Of a DNA stretch of 43,780 nucleotides, positions 22,513 to 29,375 are shown in pieces. A program made the translations under genes and the position numbers. The notes below the pieces were generated by a model that saw only the letters and a program-made list of their open reading frames with translations, did no database searches and was not told the origin of the DNA. Origin of the DNA: a virus; the IMG/VR virus record IMGVR_UViG_3300027908_000013, positions 1 to 43,780 of that record. The stretch is one strand, 5' to 3'. Numbering within the stretch: position 1 is the first letter of the stretch; each line of letters starts with the position of its first letter.

Positions 22513-23816
22513 TGCCCTTCAGCCTCTCCGGCGCGCTCTCTGGTCTGTCGGCCGAATACCCCGGCTACCAGAAGGGGCGTCTGACCGAAGACCAGATCCA
22601 GGTGTCCGACGTAGCGGCGCAGGATGCCAAGCGTTCGGCGCTGGCAAAGGTCGCCATGGGCAACGCGCTGCAGATGCTCGCCAGTGGCAGCGGGGGGCAG
22701 GGCAATACGTCGAATGTCGGGCCGCAGGCGCAGCCGCCCATGCCGGGACAGCCCTCGCAGCCGATGATGCGACCCGGCCAGCAACCGCCTATGGGCGGGG
22801 CTCCTGGCGGCGGTATGCCGCCTCCGGGTGGAATGCCGCAGGGTATGCCCCCGCGCCCGATGATGCCGCAAGGTGGGGCTCCGGGGATGCCTCCTGGCGG
22901 GATGCCGCGTCCGCCGATGCCTGGTGGTGCACCCGGTCCCCCGATGCAGCTTGGTCAACCTGGTGGAATGCCCGGCGGCGGACAGGGTGGCGGACAAGGC
23001 GGCGCGCTCGACTGGCGGCAGCTGGTGGCTGCGGTCAAGCAGGCCAATCCGAACTTGCCGCCTGACGTGATAGCGGAAGCCGTCAATCAGTTCCTGCCGA
23101 TGATGTCGCAGCAGTCGAAACAGGAGTGGCAGGGCATCAGCCTTCAAATCCGCGAGCAGGCGCTTCAGCAGCGCGAGCAGCAGTTTTTGATCGCCGAGCA
23201 GGGACGCAATTCGCGCAACGAGGAAAATGTTGCGGGGCGCGAGGATATTGCATCCGGTAATCGGCAATCGCGCGAGACGATCGCCAATACCCAAAGCCAA
23301 GACCGCGCCGCAGCGCTCGGCGAGCGCAAGTCGGAATTCCAGCAGCGCGAGCAGCGGCTCGAAGACGCGCTTAAATTTCGAGAGGACAGCACGTACCAGC
23401 GTCTCGACCAGCAGAAACAGGCTGCCATTCAGCGGGTGCAAGAGAGCAAGGGCAAGCAAGGGCTCGCCGAAGCGCGGGCGCTACTCGACCAGCAGGATAA
23501 GCACGTTCGCACGCGCATTCAGGCGTACTCATCTGCCAACACGTTGAAGCCCGCGGAGCGCAAGGCGCTGCTCGACCAAGCGGACAAGGACTATAACACG
23601 GGATTAGAGCAGCTGCGAGCGGCGGCTGGTCGCTCAACGCCGACCGGGGGCACGTCCGCGACGCCACAGCCCAAGACCGACGATCGCGCGCCGAGCGGCT
23701 CGCCTGGTCAACCCCCGCCCGAAGCCCTGCAGGCGCTCAAAGAGGGCATGGTAACAACCTTCCAGAACGGCCAGAAGTGGACACTCAAAGACGGTAAGCC
23801 CGAACAGGTGAAGTGA
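22512..23816 (+). CDS. Internal virion protein with Pro/Gly/Met repeat region, 434 aa
   Basis: Residues 1-60 are a short folded part (PFSLSGALSGLSAEYPGYQK). Residues 75-160 are a striking Pro/Gly/Met-rich low-complexity segment with repeats of the kind GGMP and PPMPG. The C-terminal 270 residues are a long Gln/Arg/Glu coiled coil (REQALQQREQQFLIAEQGRN). The position between other ejection-type genes suggests a second ejection protein. ATG 22512 overlaps the previous stop; a much longer upstream frame inside the previous gene is rejected. Confidence 0.65.
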   Translation: MPFSLSGALSGLSAEYPGYQKGRLTEDQIQVSDVAAQDAKRSALAKVAMGNALQMLASGSGGQGNTSNVGPQAQPPMPGQPSQPMMRPGQQPPMGGAPGGGMPPPGGMPQGMPPRPMMPQGGAPGMPPGGMPRPPMPGGAPGPPMQLGQPGGMPGGGQGGGQGGALDWRQLVAAVKQANPNLPPDVIAEAVNQFLPMMSQQSKQEWQGISLQIREQALQQREQQFLIAEQGRNSRNEENVAGREDIASGNRQSRETIANTQSQDRAAALGERKSEFQQREQRLEDALKFREDSTYQRLDQQKQAAIQRVQESKGKQGLAEARALLDQQDKHVRTRIQAYSSANTLKPAERKALLDQADKDYNTGLEQLRAAAGRSTPTGGTSATPQPKTDDRAPSGSPGQPPPEALQALKEGMVTTFQNGQKWTLKDGKPEQVK

Positions 23817-26587
23817 TGCCTGACGACTTTTGGCAGGGCCAAGCACCTCATCCCATCACTATTACGCCAGCCGCTCGCGTAGACGACGCCTGGAAAGTGG
23901 TGAGCCATCTGCCGGCGACGCAGGACACCAAGGGCCGCTCGCTCTTGCCATCCGGCGATCTGCCCAAAGGTTCGCAACTCCTGACGACGCCTGAAGGGCG
24001 CTCGAACGTGTGGGGTGTCGTCAGCCAGATGCCGATGGCAGCGGTCAAGGGCGCGATCGACGTGGTGAAGAAGCCCGGTGAGATCGCCAGCGCGGCTACG
24101 GACCTTTCGCAAAACGTGCAACGCAAAGGCTCCATGAGCGAAGAAGACGCTGAGAACGCGCGCGCGATCGGCAGCGCGGAAATTAAAGCAGGTGGCGACA
24201 TCGCTATGATGATGGGTGGAGGTGGAAAACCCGAAAGGGTCGCCCCCGAAACAGGAGCACCCAAATTCGGGCCCCATAATTACGACCTTATGGGCGACCT
24301 TCAGCGCGGCGAGATTACCCCGCTAAGTGCTAAGCCCGAAGGCGTACAGAAATTTACCAAAGAAATGGGGTGGGATGACCTTACAGAACGGTGGAAAGGG
24401 TTGCAGGCAGGGGGCTTGGCGACGCCAGCCCTCGACGCCGCGCGCAACGCCGGTAAGGTGATCGAGAATATCGCGAGCCCCGAGACTGTTGATGCCAGCG
24501 CGCAGAACGCCGCGGCTGCGATCCGCGAAGCGACGGGCACCGCAGCGCGTGATAGCGCCAAGACCACCGCGGCTCTCGAACCAGCATGGAAGACCGTAAA
24601 CGCGCTGCCGACGCAGGATCGCCTCAATTTTATCGACTACGTGGAGGGTCGCTCCAGCAAATTCTCCGGGCTCCAGATGAAAGACCCGGCGCTGCAGGAC
24701 TTGGCCAACACGATGAAGGGCGCCTTTGACAAGCGCATGGCGAAGCTCCAGGCGCTGCCGTCGACCGCGCAGCTGAGCTTTATAGAGGATTATTATCCCC
24801 ACATGTGGAAAGACCCACAGAAGGCGCAGCAGTTTCTCGCCGGCTTCGGTAAGCAAGGCAGCGGTGGCTTCACCAAAGGGCGTACGCTTCCGACCGTCGC
24901 TGATGGCTTGGCCGCAGGGCTCGAACCTCTGACGACCGATCCCATCGCCGCCACCATTCGGTACGTGACGAACGCCGACCGCTTCATCGCGCAGAACGAA
25001 GTGTTCGACACCGCGCGCAATCTCGGCACCGTCAACTACCGCACCCCCGGCAAACAGCTGCCCGGCGAGGTGGAGTTAAAGGGGCGCCTTGGGAAGCGAA
25101 CGACGCCGGCCGGCCCGCAGGTCGCGTACGCGCCCGAAGGCTGGGCACGCGTCTATAATAACTACATCTCGCGCGGCATCGCCGAGCTCGACCCGGCCTT
25201 GCAGCAGGGCTACGACGCTGTGCGCCATACCGCGAACGCGATCACCGGCCTCGAACTGTCGCTGTCGGGCTACCACACAATGACGGTCGCGAAGGCCGCG
25301 CTCGACAACTCGTTAAGCCAGGCGATCTATCTCGCGCGCAAGGGCAAGCCGATCGAGGCTATCAAGCAGGTGGCGAAGACGCCGTTCGCGCCCGTCAACT
25401 ATGCGCGTCAGGGTGGCACGGTCAAAGAAGTATACCTCGGCCTGCGCCCCGGCACGAGAGAGCTTGAGGGCATCGTTGATGAACTGACGAAGGCGGGCGG
25501 GCGCGTCGCCGGCCGTGATTATGCGCCTGAATATGAATTCTCCAAAGGGGGAGACTACTGGAAAGCGTTCAAGCGTGGTGCGCTGAAGCTTCAGCTTGCG
25601 GCCGATCGCGCCGAGGCGATGGGAAGCCCGGTCGGCGCCGCCAAGGTCGGCGCGCGGCACGTCGGGCGGATCATGGACACGATCGCTGCGCCGCTGTTCG
25701 ACAAATACATCCCGGCCGTCAAAGCGGGCGCCTTTAAAGAAAACCTCGCCAACTGGATGAAGGTGCACCCACAGGCCGCGCCCGAGGAAGTCACCAAGGC
25801 GGCGCGCCAGATTTGGGACAGCATGGACGACCGCTTCGGCGAGATGGTGCAAGACAACATATTTATGAACAAGTTTATTAAGCAACTCGGCACCGTCGCG
25901 CTGCGGTCGTGGTCGTGGTCGGTCGGCCAGGACGTGCGGATGCTCGGCGGCGCTGCCCGTGACGTCGTTCGCGCACCTTTTAAAAGGCCCACCGGCATCG
26001 CCCCGAACGACGGGCGCTGGACACAAAAGATGGACATGGCCATCGCCATGCCGATCGTCTACGGCACACTGTCGATGATGTATCAGCTGTGGAAAACGGG
26101 CGAAGGGCCGGAGAGCGCGCAAGACCTGATGGCGCCGAAGACAGGCGGCATCGACGCAGCCACGGGCGAGCCCGAGCGCCTGCTGATGCCCGGTCCCGAG
26201 AAGGACGTCTTCGGGATGTACGAAAACCCGCAACAGGAGATCGGCAACAAGGTCGGCACCGGACCGCGGCAGGTGTGGGACCTGTTCTGGAATTCCGACT
26301 GGCGGGGCGACCCGAATTTTTCGCGAGCCGAGGAAGCGCCGCCGTGGTACACTCAATTCTGGAACTACGTGACCGACAATTTTGGCCCGATCTCGCTGCG
26401 CAACTTGGCGAAGGGCAGAAAAGACGATAGCAATGTGTCGCTCGGCGAGCAACTGCTCGGCGCCCGCACCGCGCCCCGCTACCTAACCGACCCGGAAGGG
26501 TACGAGGATATGATGAAAAAAATTCACGGCAGCCAGTGGAAGACCAAAGAGCGACACGACCGCGCACAACAAAGGCTGTATGACTGA
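23816..26587 (+). CDS. Large internal virion/ejection protein, 923 aa
   Basis: This is the largest late gene after terL and portal. It is helix-rich, with segments such as FIEDYYPHMWKDPQKAQQFL, GLELSLSGYHTMTVAKAALD and YKFKRGALK-like stretches, a style I associate with the LPD38-type regions in large phage proteins delivered with DNA. A hydrophobic patch (MAIAMPIVYGTLSMMYQLW, near residue 742) could insert in a membrane during ejection. No lytic transglycosylase motif is evident. The start ATG 23816 overlaps the previous stop. The role is inferred from size and position. Confidence 0.65.
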   Translation: MPDDFWQGQAPHPITITPAARVDDAWKVVSHLPATQDTKGRSLLPSGDLPKGSQLLTTPEGRSNVWGVVSQMPMAAVKGAIDVVKKPGEIASAATDLSQNVQRKGSMSEEDAENARAIGSAEIKAGGDIAMMMGGGGKPERVAPETGAPKFGPHNYDLMGDLQRGEITPLSAKPEGVQKFTKEMGWDDLTERWKGLQAGGLATPALDAARNAGKVIENIASPETVDASAQNAAAAIREATGTAARDSAKTTAALEPAWKTVNALPTQDRLNFIDYVEGRSSKFSGLQMKDPALQDLANTMKGAFDKRMAKLQALPSTAQLSFIEDYYPHMWKDPQKAQQFLAGFGKQGSGGFTKGRTLPTVADGLAAGLEPLTTDPIAATIRYVTNADRFIAQNEVFDTARNLGTVNYRTPGKQLPGEVELKGRLGKRTTPAGPQVAYAPEGWARVYNNYISRGIAELDPALQQGYDAVRHTANAITGLELSLSGYHTMTVAKAALDNSLSQAIYLARKGKPIEAIKQVAKTPFAPVNYARQGGTVKEVYLGLRPGTRELEGIVDELTKAGGRVAGRDYAPEYEFSKGGDYWKAFKRGALKLQLAADRAEAMGSPVGAAKVGARHVGRIMDTIAAPLFDKYIPAVKAGAFKENLANWMKVHPQAAPEEVTKAARQIWDSMDDRFGEMVQDNIFMNKFIKQLGTVALRSWSWSVGQDVRMLGGAARDVVRAPFKRPTGIAPNDGRWTQKMDMAIAMPIVYGTLSMMYQLWKTGEGPESAQDLMAPKTGGIDAATGEPERLLMPGPEKDVFGMYENPQQEIGNKVGTGPRQVWDLFWNSDWRGDPNFSRAEEAPPWYTQFWNYVTDNFGPISLRNLAKGRKDDSNVSLGEQLLGARTAPRYLTDPEGYEDMMKKIHGSQWKTKERHDRAQQRLYD

Positions 26588-26769
26588 TGGCAAAGCCCCC
26601 GATCAACGACTGCGCTTACTGCGGGAAGTCCGGTTACTGGAAGCTGCGGCCACTGGGTATTGCGACGGCCGAGAAGCTGCCATTCTGCCCCGAGGGCTGC
26701 TACGAAAAGTATAAGTCGGCGGCGTTGCGCGCAGAGCGTACACTGCAGGAACACCTCGCTTCCAAATAA
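26587..26769 (+). CDS. Small zinc-ribbon-like protein, 60 aa
   Basis: The pattern CAYCGKSGYW ... FCPEGCYEKY gives two Cys pairs (CxxC and CxxxC) about 26 residues apart, as in small treble-clef or ribbon zinc domains. A helix follows (AALRAERTLQEHLASK). It is coupled to the ejection protein (TGATG) and to the next gene (TAATG). The function is unknown; similar mini zinc proteins may bind nucleic acid or a protein partner. Confidence 0.7.
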   Translation: MAKPPINDCAYCGKSGYWKLRPLGIATAEKLPFCPEGCYEKYKSAALRAERTLQEHLASK

Positions 26770-27098
26770 TGCGCGTATTGACGCTCAATGGGTTGACGCT
26801 GCTTAACCGGCTACGCGAACAGGAACGACAGATGAGCAAATTACAGGAGATCGCCACCGCCGCGCCGGCCGCGGTCAAGGCGCTGGAGGCTCGCGCCGAC
26901 AAGCTCGCTGGTCGACTGTCTGCGCTGGCGAAGCGCGGGGATGACGTATTCAGCAAGTGGGACGCACATCTCGACGAGCAGGACACCGCCATTACCGCAG
27001 CCGAGAACGCCATCAACCAGTTGTCGAACGCCCCTTTACCCGGTTCCGAGCAGCCCTTTCGAGCGCCCGGCGCGGGCAATGGCGCAGAACATGAGTGA
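26769..27098 (+). CDS. Coiled-coil hypothetical protein, 88-109 aa
   Basis: The product is a charged helical protein (SKLQEIATAAPAAVKALEAR, then AEQ-like heptads and DAHLDEQDTAITAAENAINQ) with a disordered Gly/Pro tail. Two starts are possible: ATG 26769, coupled to the preceding stop, or ATG 26832, which has AGGA seven bases upstream and matches the usual MSKLQ-like opening of such proteins. I think 26832 is at least as likely. No function is assigned. Confidence 0.65.
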   Translation: MRVLTLNGLTLLNRLREQERQMSKLQEIATAAPAAVKALEARADKLAGRLSALAKRGDDVFSKWDAHLDEQDTAITAAENAINQLSNAPLPGSEQPFRAPGAGNGAEHE

Positions 27099-27276
27099 GC
27101 CGGGTAAAAAGCCGATGCTGCAGATCACGTGCTCGCGCTGCGGCGAAAAGAACACGCTTGAAGCCAGCGATCCGGTGCACCCGCATTTATTCATCGCCGA
27201 CATGCGGCGGCAGGGGTGGAAGGTCTCGGACCACAGCTCTGACATCCAGTGCCCTAAATGCGTGTTCTCATCATAG
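27091..27276 (+). CDS. Small zinc-ribbon protein, 61 aa
   Basis: The sequence has two CxxC knuckles, CSRCGEKN near residue 13 and CPKC near the C-terminus, separated by about 38 residues with WKVSDHSSDIQ between, the layout of a zinc ribbon. It may bind nucleic acid or a protein. The ATG at 27091 overlaps the stop of the previous gene, and another in-frame ATG is at 27079. Its 3' end overlaps the PurD-like gene by 19 bases. Confidence 0.65.
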   Translation: MSEPGKKPMLQITCSRCGEKNTLEASDPVHPHLFIADMRRQGWKVSDHSSDIQCPKCVFSS

Positions 27277-28598
27277 ATCCCCAAGGTAACGGCCTCGACT
27301 TCGCGCTCCGCGCTCAGCGCGACGGCCACGAGGTGCGGCTAGCCGTCCGCAAGACCGAGAAGACCAAGCACATCGGCAAAGGGCTCGTGACGCTGGTCGA
27401 CGATTATCGTCAGTGGGTGCGGTGGGCGCACCTCGTCTTCATGACCGACAACACGTTTTACACCTACGATCTCGATCAGCGCTGGCGCGACGAAGGGGTG
27501 AAGGCGGTCGGCGCCTCGATCGAGACGGCGAAATGGGAGCTCGATCGCACGGTCGGCATGAAGGTGCTCAAAAAACACGGCATCGAAGTGCCCGCCTATA
27601 AGGAATTCAACGACTACGATCAGGCCATCGCCTACGTCAAGCGCGAGGATCGGCGGTTTGTGTCGAAGCCGTCAGGCGACGCCGACAAGGCGCTGTCGTA
27701 CTGCTCGAAGACGCCAGCCGACATGATTTACATGCTGCAGCGGTGGAAGAAGCTCGGCAAGCTCAAGTCGCCGTTCATCCTGCAAGAATTCATGCCTGGC
27801 ATCGAGATGGCCGTGGGGGCCTGGTTCGGCCCTGGCGGCTTCAACGCCGGCTGGTGCGAGAACTTTGAATTCAAAAAGCTAATGAACGATGACATGGGGG
27901 TGGCCACCGGCGAGCAGGGCACTATTCTTCGCTACGTGCGCACCTCGAAGCTCGCCCGCAAAGTCTTGGCGCCGCTCGCAGACGAGCTCGCCCGCGCCCA
28001 CTACTGCGGGTACGTTGACGTCAATTGTATAATCGACGACAATGGTACGCCGTGGCCTCTGGAATTCACCATGCGCCCCGGCTGGCCGACGTTCAACATC
28101 CAGCAGGCGCTCCACGAGGGCGATCACGTCGAGTGGCTTGACAACCTATGGCACGGCAAGGACGCACACAACTGGGTGATGAACGGAGTGGCGGCTGGCG
28201 TAGTCGTCTCCATACCCGACTATCCGTACTCGCACTTGACGAGGAAGGAAGTGATCGGCGTACCGATCTACGGGCTCAAGCAGGAGACGTGGGATCACGT
28301 TCATCCTTGCGAGATGATGATGGGCATGGCGCCGATCAAGATCAAAGACAGTTTCGCGGTCGTGCCCATGATGGTGACGGCGGGGGACTACGTCCTGGTG
28401 ATGTCGGGCACGGGGCACGACGTGAAGACGGCGACCGACACAGTATACCGTCGCTTAAAGACATTGATCATGCCCAACTCCCCGATGTACCGGACGGATA
28501 TCGGACGGCGTCTGAAGAAGCAGCTGCCCGATTTGCAGCGGATGGGCTACGCGACGGGCATGGAGTTCTCGACAATTCCACTCAGCTTGAGCGCGTAA
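27258..28598 (+). CDS. PurD-like ATP-grasp enzyme, 446 aa
   Basis: The sequence parallels phosphoribosylamine-glycine ligase (PurD), an ATP-grasp enzyme that joins an amine to a carboxyl group using ATP. All parts are there: the N-terminal VLIIDPQGNGLDFALRAQRD, the GASIETAKWELDRTVGMKVL lid region, the FILQEFMPGIEM grasp strand, GYVDVNCIIDDNGTPWPLEF, and the C-terminal domain ending YRTDIGRRL (compare PurD CRKDIGWRA). The metal-binding motif, EFNxRFGDPE in PurD, reads EFTMRPGWPT here, so substrate or activity may differ. Purine synthesis, base modification and peptide ligation are all possible. It sits at the end of the late arm beside virion genes. Confidence 0.8.
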   Translation: MRVLIIDPQGNGLDFALRAQRDGHEVRLAVRKTEKTKHIGKGLVTLVDDYRQWVRWAHLVFMTDNTFYTYDLDQRWRDEGVKAVGASIETAKWELDRTVGMKVLKKHGIEVPAYKEFNDYDQAIAYVKREDRRFVSKPSGDADKALSYCSKTPADMIYMLQRWKKLGKLKSPFILQEFMPGIEMAVGAWFGPGGFNAGWCENFEFKKLMNDDMGVATGEQGTILRYVRTSKLARKVLAPLADELARAHYCGYVDVNCIIDDNGTPWPLEFTMRPGWPTFNIQQALHEGDHVEWLDNLWHGKDAHNWVMNGVAAGVVVSIPDYPYSHLTRKEVIGVPIYGLKQETWDHVHPCEMMMGMAPIKIKDSFAVVPMMVTAGDYVLVMSGTGHDVKTATDTVYRRLKTLIMPNSPMYRTDIGRRLKKQLPDLQRMGYATGMEFSTIPLSLSA

Positions 28599-28627
28599 CC
28601 GAGAAGGCACTGGCCAACGCCGAGAAC

Positions 28628-28861
28628 GTGCTCGACCTGGAGCTCAATCCGGGAGACGCTGGCGCAGATGGTGCGTTTGGTCCTACGATCCGCGCCAAAA
28701 CATCCGTGATCGCGACGGTGCTTGCGACACAAGCGAAGGTCGACGAGACGCGCCTTCGCCGGCAGACGCTCGATCGGTTGCCGGCGTTATTGCGGCTGGT
28801 GAACGAGACAGCGGCGCGACTACCATCACCGCAACAGGTGACTACGATCGACGCGCTGTGA
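28628..28861 (+). CDS. Conserved phage protein of uncertain start, at least 77 aa
   Basis: This frame reads LDLELNPGDAGADGAFGPTI, then AKTSVIATVLATQAKVDETR, LRRQTLDRLPALLRLV, a helical pattern I associate with small phage proteins that may be small terminase subunits or packaging accessories. The only usual start near the plausible N-terminus is GTG 28628 without a good ribosome site, yet the frame is open upstream and DNSTQLERVTEKALANAENV immediately before looks like part of the protein. The true start, or an unusual one, remains open. It is the last late gene and converges with the next one. Confidence 0.5.
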   Translation: MLDLELNPGDAGADGAFGPTIRAKTSVIATVLATQAKVDETRLRRQTLDRLPALLRLVNETAARLPSPQQVTTIDAL

Positions 28862-28868
28862 TGCCGCG

Positions 28869-29090
28869 TTAGTGCGATGGCTGCGTGAGCGGTCGCCAAT
28901 GTGTAGGCTTTTCCGCCCAGCCAAAATGCTCGCAAGTCCAGAGCATTTTGGCCTCATCGGCATGTCCGAGATAATAGGGCGTGTAGGAAGCAAAGACATG
29001 ATGACCACCTTTGATAACGCCAAGTACACGCACCGACGCACCTTCTTTACTGGTTGTCGGCGGCTCACTTATCGGCTTCCACTCACACAT
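28869..29090 (-). CDS. DUF551-like protein, 73 aa
   Basis: The sequence CEWKPISEPPTTSKEGASVR ... AYTP-like aromatic middle ... THWRPLTQPSH has the W-P-I-x-x-P-P opening and the PTHWRPL closing that mark DUF551, a small domain frequent in phages and of unknown role. ATG 29090 has GGAGGG six bases upstream; a further 10 codons to 29120 are open but lack this. It ends 8 bases from the last late gene, tail to tail. Confidence 0.8.
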   Translation of the reverse strand: MCEWKPISEPPTTSKEGASVRVLGVIKGGHHVFASYTPYYLGHADEAKMLWTCEHFGWAEKPTHWRPLTQPSH

Positions 29091-29116
29091 CACGTTCCCT
29101 CCGCAGTCATGGTGCA

Positions 29117-29362
29117 TCAACTCGCCGGTTTAACTTCGTTATATATACGGCGGCCACCATCCGTGATGTGGTAGCACGGCGTCACGTATTTCTTTTTCAG
29201 ACCGTCTAGTTTGAGCAAGCCACGCTTCACCAGTGAATCACAGACGCGCTCTTGCGCTCGGTCCTGCGGATAGATTGGAATGCCAATAGTGGCATTAGCA
29301 GCAACACTCAAGACGTGAACCTGCTGCTTTCCAAGAAACGATAATCCACCCCGCTCGCTCAT
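29117..29362 (-). CDS. Winged-helix-like small protein, 81 aa
   Basis: The helical middle DRAQERVCDSLVKRGLLKL and the strand turn KYVTPCYHITDGGRRIYNEV look like a compact winged helix, suggesting DNA binding or regulation. I chose ATG 29362 because GGGAG lies six bases before it; the upstream start at 29386 overlaps the primase gene's end. The family is not identified. Confidence 0.65.
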   Translation of the reverse strand: MSERGGLSFLGKQQVHVLSVAANATIGIPIYPQDRAQERVCDSLVKRGLLKLDGLKKKYVTPCYHITDGGRRIYNEVKPAS

Positions 29363-29375
29363 GATCTTCTCCCGC

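Noticed and set aside
22509-23459. 316-codon minus-strand frame opposite the Pro/Gly/Met protein
   Set aside because: Its Arg/His/Leu composition follows from the repeat DNA on the other strand; the plus-strand gene is coupled to both neighbours.
25313-26452. 379-codon minus-strand frame opposite the large ejection protein
   Set aside because: No motif and typical shadow composition; the plus-strand gene is continuous over 2.7 kb.
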